A stretch of DNA of 49,947 bases from Epsilonproteobacteria bacterium UBA6211 (GCA_002421845.1 DISL01000055.1:1-49947); one strand, 5' to 3'. Positions 1 through 9,033 are shown, numbered from the stretch's first letter. Notes: generated by a model not told the origin, from the letters alone. Program-made: numbers and translations.

Positions 1-128
1 GTATAAATCTCCACTACTTCCCCGTCTTTTAAATCTTTTGGAGGCGTTGCCAGTTCATTTTGATATACCCAACAAAAAAGGGATTTTAGTTTTGATATTG
101 CTTCTTTGGAGACCGTGATTTTTTTCAT
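1..128 (-). CDS. Probable class I SAM-dependent rRNA methyltransferase (RlmI-like), N-terminal fragment
   Basis: Only the first 42 codons are in the window; the gene continues past the left edge. The peptide starts MKKITVSKEAISKLKS and contains LATPPKDLKDGEVVEIY. This looks like the N-terminal PUA-type RNA-binding segment of the RlmI/YccW family, which makes 5-methylcytosine in 23S rRNA. The ATG is at 128. The catalytic domain is not visible, so the assignment rests on a short region and is tentative. Confidence 0.45.
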   Translation of the reverse strand, partial: MKKITVSKEAISKLKSLFCWVYQNELATPPKDLKDGEVVEIY

Positions 129-198
129 TTGCTAGACCTGTTGTAAATTATTAGTTATTATAGCAAATTTTTGATATTAGACACTTGAAGATTTTCGC

Positions 199-219
199 AA
201 GGGTCAAATACAAGACCCT
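199..219. terminator. Hairpin after the chemoreceptor gene
   Basis: Arms AAGGGTC and GACCCTT enclose an eight-base loop. A T-run follows on the plus strand (220-223). In the minus direction, downstream of the chemoreceptor stop, the T-run is poor, so termination efficiency there is uncertain. Confidence 0.4.
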
Positions 220-240
220 TTTTAAATATATAAAACGAAC

Positions 241-1425
241 CTAGTGTTTTACCTCACTAAGCATCATATCAAGAAGTCTAAATACCTCTTTACTCGCATC
301 TTCCATCTCTTTTAATGCAGATATTGCCGTAGGATAATTTATACTATTTCCGTTTATGGCATCAAATACTTTGTGAGTTCCGTTATGCACTATTGCGTGA
401 GGTCTATCTAATTTTGGATAACTAGGTGTTTGAGAAAAATATCTTTTACCCAAACCTTCACTGTACCATTTACCGAGTCTACAGTTTTTGTGGTCAACGA
501 AATTAAATGCTTGTTTATGCTCTGCAACTGACAAATAGGTATTTACTTTCCATATGATATGGTCTAACTTAGCCAAACTCATAAAAACTCTATCGGTAAC
601 TTTTCCAAGCCCTCTAAAGGTATCGTCAGACAGGTGAAATACACGTTGCATATCAGATGAGTAAGATGTGGTTTTTTCACTTATCCCTTCTATTGATTTT
701 GTGATGCTATCAAACTTTTGGTTTGTTAGTTGTACGCTATGCTGTATGGTTTTTACAACTTCTTCTATGTTTTTTGCAGCTTCTGCCGTTTTGTTGGCAA
801 GATTTTTTACCTCACCGGCAACTACCGCAAACCCCTTACCTGCTTCACCGGCACTTGCTGCTTCAACGGCAGCATTAAGAGATAATATATTTGTTTGTAA
901 TACAACATCTTTTATCAAAGATAAAGCCTCCGATATATTTTTTGCCTTTTTGTCTAGCTCGTTGATTACGATATTTACCTCTGATGATGTTGAGTTCAAT
1001 ACTGATACTTCATCTACGATAGACTCAAGACTTTTTGATGACTTTTTGTATGTTTGGGAGATTTCATCTGACGAGCTAAGACTTTCTCTAGCAAGTTCGG
1101 TGGATTCTGCGATATTACCTTGTATATCTAAAAGCCCTGCTTTTAGGTTTTGGTTTTCACTTTTGAATAATATCTCAAGATTTGAAGCCAACTCTTCATA
1201 TTCACTAGAATCATTACTAACAACATTCGATTGATTTTTAATCTCATTTTGAGCTTTTAAATCCTCTATTTGCCTAACCAACTCTTTCTTTTCATCTTCC
1301 AAATTATCGTTAGAGATTCTTACACTATCGAACTTTGTTCTCAAATCTTCATACGAAGTACGCAATAAAGACAACTCATCTCTGAGACTTCGATTTTCCT
1401 CTTTTAACGCTATATTAAAAAACAT
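241..1425 (-). CDS. Cytoplasmic methyl-accepting chemotaxis protein with CZB domain (TlpD-like)
   Basis: A soluble chemoreceptor that would signal to CheA/CheW from the cytoplasm. No signal peptide or membrane segment is present. Residues 5-60 are a charged coiled coil. The conserved MCP hairpin (LQTNILSLNAAVEAA, then GKGFAVVAGEVKNLA) spans about 165-230. The C-terminal CZB zinc-binding domain shows His289 (LDHIIWK), His312 and Cys315 in HKNCRLGKWY, and His343/His347 (RPHAIVH). This resembles Helicobacter pylori TlpD, which responds to oxidative stress; the ligand here is inferred only from that likeness. The start has a GGAG ribosome site, and a TATTAT -10-like box lies upstream. It is monocistronic. 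Confidence 0.9.
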   Translation of the reverse strand: MFFNIALKEENRSLRDELSLLRTSYEDLRTKFDSVRISNDNLEDEKKELVRQIEDLKAQNEIKNQSNVVSNDSSEYEELASNLEILFKSENQNLKAGLLDIQGNIAESTELARESLSSSDEISQTYKKSSKSLESIVDEVSVLNSTSSEVNIVINELDKKAKNISEALSLIKDVVLQTNILSLNAAVEAASAGEAGKGFAVVAGEVKNLANKTAEAAKNIEEVVKTIQHSVQLTNQKFDSITKSIEGISEKTTSYSSDMQRVFHLSDDTFRGLGKVTDRVFMSLAKLDHIIWKVNTYLSVAEHKQAFNFVDHKNCRLGKWYSEGLGKRYFSQTPSYPKLDRPHAIVHNGTHKVFDAINGNSINYPTAISALKEMEDASKEVFRLLDMMLSEVKH

Positions 1426-1565
1426 AATAAATCTCCACTACAAATAATATTCATAATAGTACCTTTTTTGTACCTTAAAAGTAAATTATTTTACTACATA
1501 AAATATATAAAAATAGATATTAAATGAAGATATTGCATAATTGAAAGATTTTTATACAACATTAA

Positions 1566-3137
1566 TCAAACATCTTTAAACTTTTCTCTAACCTTCAAAA
1601 ACTCATCCAAATTATCAAAGAATAAATCTATAAGCGTAGGGTCAAAGTGTTTGCCTCTTTCTTCTTTAAAAAGATTTAGTATTTTATCAAGTTCCCACGC
1701 TTTTTTATAACATCTATCGCTTCCTAGAGCATCAAATACATCTGCTATTGCCGTTATTCTTCCGAATATATGTATCTCTTCACCTTTAAGACCTCTTGGG
1801 TAACCGCTACCGTCCCACTTCTCATGATGTTCGTATGCAACTATAGCAGCTGTTTTGAGAAGTTCTCTATTTGAGTGTTTTAACATCTCATAGCCTATCG
1901 TAGCGTGTCTATTCATTATCTCACGTTCATGTTCATCAAATTTTGCAGGTTTATTTAAAATGGAATCTGGAATAGCAACTTTACCTATGTCGTGCATCGG
2001 ACTTGCTTGTTTTAGCATTTGAACCTCTTTATCACTCAATCCACAATATAACGCCAACAATTTTGAATATTCCGCTACCCTTTTTACATGGTTTCCCGTC
2101 TCTTTGGAGCGACTCTCCCCTATTGCACCCATAGTAAAAATGACCTCTTTTTGGGTATCTTCAAGTTCTTTATAAAGTTTATTAATTTCTATCAACCCCT
2201 CTTCTACTTTGGTTTCTACCTCATCAAAACTAAGCCCTACGTTTTTACTTACTTTATATGAAAAGAATCCTATAAATAGTAAAGTCACTACAAAAACTAC
2301 CGTTGCCGACACATATACTTTGGATACAAAGTTTTGTGAAAGTTGTTCTATATCATTTTCTATCTTGACGTTGATAGCTTTGCTAGAAGAGAGAATAGTA
2401 TTTATTTCATTTTGCAACACAAAAGATTTTTCTTCTATCAATTTCCTACTTACGGCGTAACCTCCTATTTCTTTAACGACACCTATATACTCGTTAACCA
2501 AGCTACTATTATATGATTTTTGAAACTCATATATTCTATCAAGCCATTTATCAAGATATTTTTGTTCCCTATATTGAAATAAAACTTCTTTACTATAATA
2601 TTTCACATCGGAGAATTTTTTGATAGTAATTAAATCCTTTGTTTTTAACACTTCTTCTTCCAAAACTTTTCTTGTATTATTTTCCAAAGGATACTTTGCA
2701 TCAAATAAATTATTAATCTTTATTTTTTCACTCTGTAAAACAAAAATCTTTTCAAATGCCTCTTCAATTTTTGATTCATTTTGATAAATAACCAATAGGT
2801 TCTTTTGGATATTTTTCTTTTTGTATATATCTTTTATGAACATATCCATAAAATAGTCTTGTTCGGATAAAAAGCTATTCTTCACATTCTCAAATTGATA
2901 TTCAAAGTTATTGAAAGATTCTTTTAAATTGTTTAGGTCATTAATATTGTTTGTATTTATTACGTCTTTAATCGATAGATTCATATTTTCTTGCATTAAA
3001 ATCAATTCCGAAATATATTTTTTTATACGGTTGTCCTCTTTTACTTTATACAACACGGCATTAATTGCACTAAAAATCAAAAGAACCAGTAGTGCTATCA
3101 AAACAAAACTATATTTAACCGATTTCTTAATATTCAT
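1566..3137 (-). CDS. Membrane-anchored HD-GYP c-di-GMP phosphodiesterase
   Basis: Predicted to hydrolyse cyclic di-GMP. Residues 8-28 form a first membrane helix. About 240 mostly helical, probably periplasmic residues follow, then a second helix at about 275-297, a short coiled coil and the HD-GYP domain (about 335-515). Catalytic motifs are intact: MHDIGK (HD at 382-383) and HHEKWDGSGYP (437-447). The periplasmic part is an unrecognised helical sensor. The gene is last in a seven-gene operon and its start overlaps the metallophosphoesterase by 11 nt, so its expression is tied to the oxidase-like and ABC genes upstream. What it senses is unknown. Confidence 0.9.
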   Translation of the reverse strand: MNIKKSVKYSFVLIALLVLLIFSAINAVLYKVKEDNRIKKYISELILMQENMNLSIKDVINTNNINDLNNLKESFNNFEYQFENVKNSFLSEQDYFMDMFIKDIYKKKNIQKNLLVIYQNESKIEEAFEKIFVLQSEKIKINNLFDAKYPLENNTRKVLEEEVLKTKDLITIKKFSDVKYYSKEVLFQYREQKYLDKWLDRIYEFQKSYNSSLVNEYIGVVKEIGGYAVSRKLIEEKSFVLQNEINTILSSSKAINVKIENDIEQLSQNFVSKVYVSATVVFVVTLLFIGFFSYKVSKNVGLSFDEVETKVEEGLIEINKLYKELEDTQKEVIFTMGAIGESRSKETGNHVKRVAEYSKLLALYCGLSDKEVQMLKQASPMHDIGKVAIPDSILNKPAKFDEHEREIMNRHATIGYEMLKHSNRELLKTAAIVAYEHHEKWDGSGYPRGLKGEEIHIFGRITAIADVFDALGSDRCYKKAWELDKILNLFKEERGKHFDPTLIDLFFDNLDEFLKVREKFKDV

Positions 3138-3849
3138 TTTGTACCTCTATCAATGTGATTTCGCTATCTGCCTTGTATCTTGCGTGGATTCCCCACGTAC
3201 CCAACCCCTTATTTACGTAAATAGCCGTTTTATTTTTATAAAATAATCCCGATAAAAACGGCTGAAATAATCGCACGATATAATGAAAAGGGAAAATCTG
3301 ACCGCCGTGAGTATGTCCACACAAAAATAAACAGCTATTTGATTTGACTGCATACTTATAGTCTTTTGGTTGATGGGCTATAAGTATGCTATTTTGACTT
3401 TTGGATAATTGTCCCATAATCAAATTTTCATCTCTTTTATGACCAAAGAGTCTAGCAAACCTATCAGCTAAACCGCAAAGTGTTAGAGGTATTTTATTGT
3501 AAGTAAATTCTCTACAAGAGTTATCCATAAAAGTAAAATTTGACAAAATAGCCCGTAAATCATCAAGTCCGTAAACCAAATCATGATTACCGCTTATGTA
3601 AAATACTTTTTTTAAACCGTTTAGTATCAAAAGTTTATCTTCTATTTTTGATACTTTACAATCTATAATATCTCCCGTAATCACTGCTATATCATACTCC
3701 AAATCGTTACATACGGCTACAAGCTCTTTGAGAACGCTATTTGGAGTATTTTTGTTTATATGCAAATCGCTCAAGTGAAGTATCCTCAAACCTGAAATAT
3801 TCTGATTTGTCGTGAATACTTTTAACTCCTTGGGATTTGGCAAATTCAT
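3127..3849 (-). CDS. Calcineurin-like metallophosphoesterase (YkuE-type)
   Basis: A 240-residue dinuclear-metal phosphoesterase. The metal-binding motifs are in order: LHLSDLHIN (DxH), GDIID, GNHD and GHTHGGQ. The GHTHGGQ ending and the VNKGLGTWG segment match the YkuE-like branch. That family includes enzymes acting on lipid-linked phosphates, but the substrate here is unknown. There is no clear signal peptide; one or more hydrophobic patches near the C-terminus (FHYIVRLFQPFLSGLFY) may touch the membrane. It starts 1 nt after the yceI stop and overlaps the HD-GYP gene, so it is translationally coupled on both sides. Confidence 0.85.
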   Translation of the reverse strand: MNLPNPKELKVFTTNQNISGLRILHLSDLHINKNTPNSVLKELVAVCNDLEYDIAVITGDIIDCKVSKIEDKLLILNGLKKVFYISGNHDLVYGLDDLRAILSNFTFMDNSCREFTYNKIPLTLCGLADRFARLFGHKRDENLIMGQLSKSQNSILIAHQPKDYKYAVKSNSCLFLCGHTHGGQIFPFHYIVRLFQPFLSGLFYKNKTAIYVNKGLGTWGIHARYKADSEITLIEVQNEY

Positions 3850-3850
3850 C

Positions 3851-4378
3851 TTAATTTACTTTTTTGAAATTTAACAAATATGAAATATCTATTTTGTTTC
3901 TAACTGTTAGAAAAAACATTTTAGGTGGCTGCATACCGTAATCCGTAAGCTCTATAGAAAATCCTCCGTCCATACTCAAAGTCTCGCCGTTTTCAACTAT
4001 TTTTGCATGTGAAGAAATCTCTTTTGATATGTCGTTTAATGTCAAAATACCGCCTACAAGATAACCATCTTGAACCTTTTGAACACTTTTAATTTCAAAA
4101 GAGATATTAGGATGAATCGTTGCATTTAACATCTCATACATATTGGAATCTCTTTTTTCATTTGTACTTTTTAAATCCATAGTTTGTATCCAAACTTTAC
4201 CGCCCAAAGACTCTATACTATCTTCTTTTACTAAAGTAGCATTTATATTTTTTGTCAAAGGGTCTATTTTACTATCACCCAATACCTCCGTATGGGCTAT
4301 TATATGCCCTCCGTCAAACTTCAAATCATACGCATTTGCGAATATTGCCATAAAGGCTACCAAAACTAATCTAAACAT
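3851..4378 (-). CDS. YceI-family periplasmic protein
   Basis: A 175-residue exported protein with a signal peptide (MFRLVLVAFMAIFANA, cleavage near 16). The mature part shows the YceI pattern: FDGGHIIAHTEVLG early, IHPNISFEIKS in the middle and LSMDGGFSIELTDYG near the end. YceI proteins are lipocalin-like barrels that bind isoprenoid quinones or similar lipids. Beside an oxidase-like gene, a role in quinone or lipid handling is plausible but inferred. The gene overlaps the upstream membrane-protein gene by 13 nt. Confidence 0.85.
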   Translation of the reverse strand: MFRLVLVAFMAIFANAYDLKFDGGHIIAHTEVLGDSKIDPLTKNINATLVKEDSIESLGGKVWIQTMDLKSTNEKRDSNMYEMLNATIHPNISFEIKSVQKVQDGYLVGGILTLNDISKEISSHAKIVENGETLSMDGGFSIELTDYGMQPPKMFFLTVRNKIDISYLLNFKKVN

Positions 4379-5337
4379 AATTTCTCCTTTTGTTGAATTT
4401 GTTGCGTAATCAAAATTTTGATTAATAATCCTAAAAATAAAACAGGTACAAATAAAATCAATTTATTTACTGCTACGAAAAGCCCTGCACCTGAAGCTAT
4501 CCACCCTATACAAATCATATAAAAAGCCAAAGTTTTAAGTGATTTTTGCGATATACTTTTCAGTATAGCCACATTGTAATACGAAATAACGAATGGATAA
4601 ACTATAGATAAAATAAGACCCTCTTTTAAAAAATATGCCATGTAGCTAAATGTAAATAATACTAATATCAAAAGTGCTTGTTGATTTTTCTCAACTCTAA
4701 ATAAAAATCCTGCGACAACCCCTATTATGTGAAATATTGCTATTTCATAGGTGTACCCATCTCTCCATATGGAAATATCCAAATCCCTTGACACAGTCTC
4801 AAAAAGTGCCGAATCAAGAAAAATCCAAAAAGACATCAACCAAAGTGGATATTGTGGATTTAACATTTGATTTGGTATATTTTCTTTGACAATAAAAAAA
4901 GAACTCCCCAAAGTCATTACGGTAAGCAATATAGCTAAATTTTGTCTTTGAGCTACATCATAATCAAACAAAAAAGTACCCATCGTATATGATATTGCCA
5001 AAGCAAGAGCTATTTGTGTATTTGAAGCTTTTTTTAGCTCATTAATCAAAAGCGGTGCTAATGCCCCGACACTTATACCCAAAATCAAAAGCATAGCCGT
5101 CGATAGATTTGGATAAAATACACTTATACCCAGTTGTACACCTAAAAATGCTTTTATTTTCACTTCGTTACTTGTTTTGATATAGTAACTCAATATAGAG
5201 CCTATGATACCCCCTATAGGCAAAGGGGCGATAAGCAAAATATTTGATGAAAAATACTCTACTATACCCGTTTGAGCTATCAATAAATAATAACTAAGCT
5301 CAAAAGCTATAAAAAATATCAATGCAATTTTTGACAT
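4366..5337 (-). CDS. Polytopic membrane protein of unknown function
   Basis: A 323-residue protein made almost entirely of hydrophobic helices, about ten. It shows no recognised transporter motif, no obvious cofactor-binding histidine cluster and no CxxC. The only distinctive polar stretches are SRDLDISIWRDGYTYE (about 185-200) and short basic loops. It overlaps the oxidase-like subunit by 19 nt and yceI by 13 nt, so it is probably a partner of the oxidase-like protein. It could be a highly diverged MFS-type fold. No function is assigned. Confidence 0.8.
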   Translation of the reverse strand: MSKIALIFFIAFELSYYLLIAQTGIVEYFSSNILLIAPLPIGGIIGSILSYYIKTSNEVKIKAFLGVQLGISVFYPNLSTAMLLILGISVGALAPLLINELKKASNTQIALALAISYTMGTFLFDYDVAQRQNLAILLTVMTLGSSFFIVKENIPNQMLNPQYPLWLMSFWIFLDSALFETVSRDLDISIWRDGYTYEIAIFHIIGVVAGFLFRVEKNQQALLILVLFTFSYMAYFLKEGLILSIVYPFVISYYNVAILKSISQKSLKTLAFYMICIGWIASGAGLFVAVNKLILFVPVLFLGLLIKILITQQIQQKEKLCLD

Positions 5338-6887
5338 AACATCTCCTTATTGTAAAAGAATATCAGATAAAATAAGACAAATCCAAAATCAACCATAGCT
5401 ATCAACAATGCCTCTATGCCCAAAATATTTTTCATATACAAAGAAAAAAATACCGAACTCATACACACTCTTATAATCACGGTCAAAGTCGTCAGTATTT
5501 GTCCGTGTCTAGCATAAATAAAAGCACATAGATGAATCACACCTGTCATTGCAACAAACATAAATACTACATACTCGTATTTACCGCTAAACTCAAATCC
5601 AAGCAAAGGGTATATAAAACCTGCCGTCAATATCAAAAGTAACCCACCCAAACCATCACTCAAAAAACCGACTAGATTGTATTTTCTAAGGGGATTTAAA
5701 CTTGCCTCTAAATTAAATAACGACACTACCGAGTAAAGAACTACAAAACCGAATAAAGTTCTAAGTAACCACATATTAAAAATATCTATATCCCAAATAT
5801 TTGCCTGAGCGATACCTGATATACTAAGAGCCGTAAACATACCCAATATTCCTATGATATACATCACATAAAAACTAAACTTTCTCAACCTATCAACATA
5901 AGGTGCGAACATAGCTACCACCATAAAAAACACCCCTATACCCATAGCCACGTGAGCATGAGCTATGATTAGGTCGTTTCTATGGATAAGCCATCTAATA
6001 TCAGGGATAAATAAAATATTGCCTTGTATATCTACAAATAAAAACGCCAAGATTGATACAAGCAAAGCTTTTTTTGCAAAAGCATCTATTTGTGCATCTT
6101 TATACCATCTGTAAAGAAGTGGAATATACAACAATGTCAAATACTGCAAAAACCACTCTTGATTATAGGTAAGCTGGTCAATAAAACTTCTATAAAAAAC
6201 AGAGCCGAAATAGAACACCGTAGGGAGAACCCAAAATATATTCCAACGTGCAGTAAATTCTTCTTTGTTTAGAAGTTTTATAATAAGATAGTATATAGGT
6301 ATCAGTGCCAAACTCATACCCAAAGTATTATCCCCATGCGGACCGCTTACAGTACTTTCTACCTGACCGATAACGGGATTCATCAAAACCAAAAGCATAA
6401 AAGGGGCAATTCCTACAAATCCCAAAGATACCTTTACCCAAAGAGGAATCACTTGATAAACTTGAATATATTTATACAAAGCTACTATATAAAAAACTCC
6501 TGCCACTGCCAATATAAAATTAAGTGCATATGGGAAATCATAAAAAGCAAGTCCTCTTGTATTGCCGAACAACAACGATACAATCATAAATATCAAAAAC
6601 ATATACCAAAATACGGTATATAGACTCAGATAATACATACCGTATTGAGGGCTTCTTGCCTCTTTATCGATAATCATAAAAGGTAAATAAGACATCATCA
6701 AGGGTACAAACCCGTATAACATCAACGATATATGGATTGATCTCATATTAGCCGGGTTTAGGGTATCTGAATCCAAAGCAAATCCAAGGAGATTGATAGA
6801 ATAAATCAGTCCAAAAACAATCCCCACTACAAAAAATATAAATGATATTTTAAATTGAGTTTCAATAAATTTATAAAATCCTGCCAT
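5319..6887 (-). CDS. Heme-copper-oxidase superfamily subunit I-like protein, atypical active site
   Basis: A 522-residue protein with about 12-14 membrane helices. It carries the low-spin heme histidine His52 (RSIHISLMLYG) and the helix-X signature IHRNDLIIAHAHVAMG with His310 and His312, as in cbb3/NorB subunits. The helix-VI motif GPHGDNTLG (His184) aligns with the first CuB ligand of cbb3 (GHNAVG). The helix-VII double histidine of cbb3 (GPHHLHY) has no counterpart: the aligned stretch reads GSVFYRSF (228-235). The CuB site is therefore incomplete or altered. Diverged NO-reductase-like families with changed metal ligands are known. No subunit II or cytochrome c is adjacent. It overlaps both neighbouring genes. 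Confidence 0.75.
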   Translation of the reverse strand: MAGFYKFIETQFKISFIFFVVGIVFGLIYSINLLGFALDSDTLNPANMRSIHISLMLYGFVPLMMSYLPFMIIDKEARSPQYGMYYLSLYTVFWYMFLIFMIVSLLFGNTRGLAFYDFPYALNFILAVAGVFYIVALYKYIQVYQVIPLWVKVSLGFVGIAPFMLLVLMNPVIGQVESTVSGPHGDNTLGMSLALIPIYYLIIKLLNKEEFTARWNIFWVLPTVFYFGSVFYRSFIDQLTYNQEWFLQYLTLLYIPLLYRWYKDAQIDAFAKKALLVSILAFLFVDIQGNILFIPDIRWLIHRNDLIIAHAHVAMGIGVFFMVVAMFAPYVDRLRKFSFYVMYIIGILGMFTALSISGIAQANIWDIDIFNMWLLRTLFGFVVLYSVVSLFNLEASLNPLRKYNLVGFLSDGLGGLLLILTAGFIYPLLGFEFSGKYEYVVFMFVAMTGVIHLCAFIYARHGQILTTLTVIIRVCMSSVFFSLYMKNILGIEALLIAMVDFGFVLFYLIFFYNKEMLCQKLH

Positions 6888-7494
6888 CTTTCACCTCATA
6901 AATTTTGTCGCTTTGTAATGCTAGATATTTATCATGTGTTGCTACCACGATAGTAGTACCCCCAAGAGCCAATCCCCTAAAAATATCAAATACGTTTTGG
7001 GAATTTTTTGAATCAAGATTTCCCGTAGGCTCATCTGCGAATATCACTTTCGGTTTGTTTATCAAAGCTCTAGCTATAGCTACCCTTTGTCTTTGACCGC
7101 CTGAAATTTCATTTGGAACTTTATTTACTATGTCATAAATATTTAACAATGACAAAATCTCATAAATCTCACTATCTTTTGCCTTTTCATTGGCTATTTG
7201 AATATTTTCTTTTACCGTGAGGTAATTGATAAGATAATGAAACTGAAATATAAAACCTATATTTTTTTGTCTAAATAAGTCTATATCTTTTATATCGTTA
7301 TAATTCATACCGTCAAAAAAAAGCTCACCGGAAGTAGGTTTTAGTAATGTGGATAGGATACTAAGCAACGTACTCTTACCGCTACCGCTTTCACCGTTTA
7401 AAGCTATAAACTCACCTTTTTTTATAGACAAACTAACATCTTTTAGTGCCGAATCTTTACCGTACAGATGGGATACGTTTTTAATGTTTATCAT
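6871..7494 (-). CDS. ABC transporter ATP-binding protein (LolD/MacB type)
   Basis: A 207-residue ATPase with Walker A GESGSGKST, Q-loop QFHYLI, signature SGGQRQR, Walker B VIFADEPTGNLD and switch histidine ATHD. The short length and the sequence around the signature place it in the MacB/LolD/FtsE group, which drives mechanotransmission exporters. It overlaps its permease by 4 nt (ATGA) and the oxidase-like gene by 17 nt. The exported substrate is unknown; lipids, heme or small molecules are possible. Confidence 0.88.
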   Translation of the reverse strand: MINIKNVSHLYGKDSALKDVSLSIKKGEFIALNGESGSGKSTLLSILSTLLKPTSGELFFDGMNYNDIKDIDLFRQKNIGFIFQFHYLINYLTVKENIQIANEKAKDSEIYEILSLLNIYDIVNKVPNEISGGQRQRVAIARALINKPKVIFADEPTGNLDSKNSQNVFDIFRGLALGGTTIVVATHDKYLALQSDKIYEVKDGRIL

Positions 7495-8570
7495 ATTTTA
7501 CTCCCTTGTATTAATATCACGGGGTCTGTTTTTGAAGCATTTAAAGCAGGTATTACAGCCCCTGCCGTGACCATAAACATAGTCGTTATGAAAATATATA
7601 ACGTAAGGGTAAGTGTTAGCTCTCCGTTTACATACCCTTGAAGCAATGTAGAGTTTTTTATAAAATAAAGGACGATATTTGATACAAAAAATGCACTTAT
7701 AAAACTAAACAGTCCAAGAACCGCACTTTCTTGAATAATCTGTAAAACAATCTTTCTCATAGGTATCCCCAATGCCCTTTTAATCCCGAATTCGCTTTGT
7801 CTTTGATGAACGGTCAAACTCATAATACTTATAACTCCTATCAACCCCATACAAAAAGCTATAGCAGATATGACGTTTGCGGAAATTTTGATGATTTTAA
7901 ATTGATTATAATTTTCCACGAAACTTGTCGTAGATTTGACGTCAATATCATCACTCAAAAGTTTCACCTCGGCTATAATCTTATTAATATCAGTTTCAAT
8001 AGCGGTATTTATCATAAGCATAGAAGCACTTTTATTAAATATCGCCCCTGCATCTTCTATATTTAGCACGATACCGCCGTTTTCAAATCCTATATCACTT
8101 TCAAAAGTTCCTGAAACTTTAAATTTTTTATTGGCTATTGTTATAAATTCTTTGTTTTTCATAGATTCAAGGAGTGATTTTCCTATCAAAACCTCATTGT
8201 TTTTCGGATACTCCCCCATTACAAGATGATAGTTCTCAAATCTATTCTCACTCACTCCGTAAACTGCTACTATCGGCAGATGTTCTATCGGAGTTGCTCC
8301 TACTATAATAGCCGATACTTTTTTTACGTTATCTATAGCACTTATTTTACCGGTAAGCTCAATATCGACATTGGAAAAAAAAGTATCTGAAATCTTCGCT
8401 TGTGTAACTATAATATCCCCGTCACTTTTGAGAATCGATGAGTACATTGATATTACGCCGTTTGAGATTGAAGTGATTAAAAATATGGCACTTATAGAAA
8501 ACGTAAGACTCAAATAAATCAGCAAAGTTTTTAGTCTATTTGCACTCAAAGCTTTTATTGATTGGTACAT
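7491..8570 (-). CDS. ABC transporter permease, MacB/FtsX type
   Basis: The permease partner of the ATPase downstream. One membrane helix near the N-terminus is followed by a periplasmic MacB-PCD-like domain of roughly 200 residues. Three helices carrying the FtsX fold follow, with the coupling segment RQSEFGIKRALGIPMRKI. The frame is open up to 8624, but I prefer the ATG at 8570: it has AAGGAG upstream and starts MYQSIKALSANRLKTLL, as is usual in the family. The 18 extra codons fall inside the 46-nt shared upstream element and are unlikely to be translated. It is the first gene of the seven-gene operon. Confidence 0.88.
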   Translation of the reverse strand: MYQSIKALSANRLKTLLIYLSLTFSISAIFLITSISNGVISMYSSILKSDGDIIVTQAKISDTFFSNVDIELTGKISAIDNVKKVSAIIVGATPIEHLPIVAVYGVSENRFENYHLVMGEYPKNNEVLIGKSLLESMKNKEFITIANKKFKVSGTFESDIGFENGGIVLNIEDAGAIFNKSASMLMINTAIETDINKIIAEVKLLSDDIDVKSTTSFVENYNQFKIIKISANVISAIAFCMGLIGVISIMSLTVHQRQSEFGIKRALGIPMRKIVLQIIQESAVLGLFSFISAFFVSNIVLYFIKNSTLLQGYVNGELTLTLTLYIFITTMFMVTAGAVIPALNASKTDPVILIQGSKI

Positions 8571-8575
8571 AAAAC

Positions 8576-8621
8576 TCCTTAATATTTCTAAATTATCAAG
8601 GAATTCTACAATTTGATTATG
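8576..8621 (-). promoter_or_regulatory. 46-nt shared upstream element, copy 1 (ABC operon)
   Basis: Matches 10635-10680 at 42 of 46 positions. It contains a CATAAT -10-like hexamer at its distal end, the invariant core AAGGAATTCTACAA and an imperfect inverted repeat (arms TCCTTAATA and TATCAAGGA on the plus strand). It ends at the ribosome site of the permease gene. Its position suggests a promoter plus operator or leader shared by two transcription units. Confidence 0.6.
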
Positions 8622-8641
8622 CATCGTATATGAAACTATAT

Positions 8642-8648
8642 GCTATAA
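8642..8648 (+). promoter_or_regulatory. -10 box for dgkA
   Basis: GCTATAATG lies about 25 nt upstream of the dgkA ATG and fits a Campylobacterota sigma-70 extended -10. No -35 is evident, as is common in this group. Confidence 0.5.
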
Positions 8649-8672
8649 TGCAAAAAAATCTTAGGAAATACA

Positions 8673-9029
8673 ATGCGAAATCAACCAAAATATAACTTCT
8701 TCAGGAATACAACATATGCCCTAGAAGGCTTAAAAGATGTCATAAAAAATGAATCTTCTTTTAAAATAGAACTACTAATAGCTATCATTCTTTTACCTAT
8801 TTTACTAATTATAGAACTTGATATTATTTACAAATTACTAATGTTTATGTCACTTATGGGGATGCTGATAGCTGAAGTTATAAACAGTGCTATAGAAAGA
8901 GCCGTGGATTTGGTTACACTAGAACATCACCAAATGGCTAGACGGGCAAAGGATGCAGGTAGTGCTATAGTGTTTTTAAGTATCGTTGTATTTGTAGTTG
9001 TGTGGGGAGTATGTTTATTCTTTGTATAA
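8673..9029 (+). CDS. dgkA: Diacylglycerol kinase
   Basis: An integral-membrane diacylglycerol kinase of 118 residues, the usual size, with three membrane helices. It phosphorylates diacylglycerol to phosphatidate. The family motifs are present: ALEGLKDVIKNESSFKIE near the N-terminus, then EVINSAIERAVDLV and RAKDAGSAIVFLS. It converges with the adjacent eptA-like gene, only 4 nt apart. EptA enzymes release diacylglycerol when they transfer phosphoethanolamine from phosphatidylethanolamine, so recycling of that product is the likely link. Confidence 0.92.
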   Translation: MRNQPKYNFFRNTTYALEGLKDVIKNESSFKIELLIAIILLPILLIIELDIIYKLLMFMSLMGMLIAEVINSAIERAVDLVTLEHHQMARRAKDAGSAIVFLSIVVFVVVWGVCLFFV

Positions 9030-9033
9030 GCTA

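Noticed and set aside
668..1234. A long open frame (188 codons) opposite the chemoreceptor gene
   Set aside because: It is the mirror of a strongly supported MCP domain, with no ribosome site and a low-complexity product.
1440..1500. GGTAC direct repeat upstream of the chemoreceptor gene
   Set aside because: Too short to separate from chance; no known regulator site matches.
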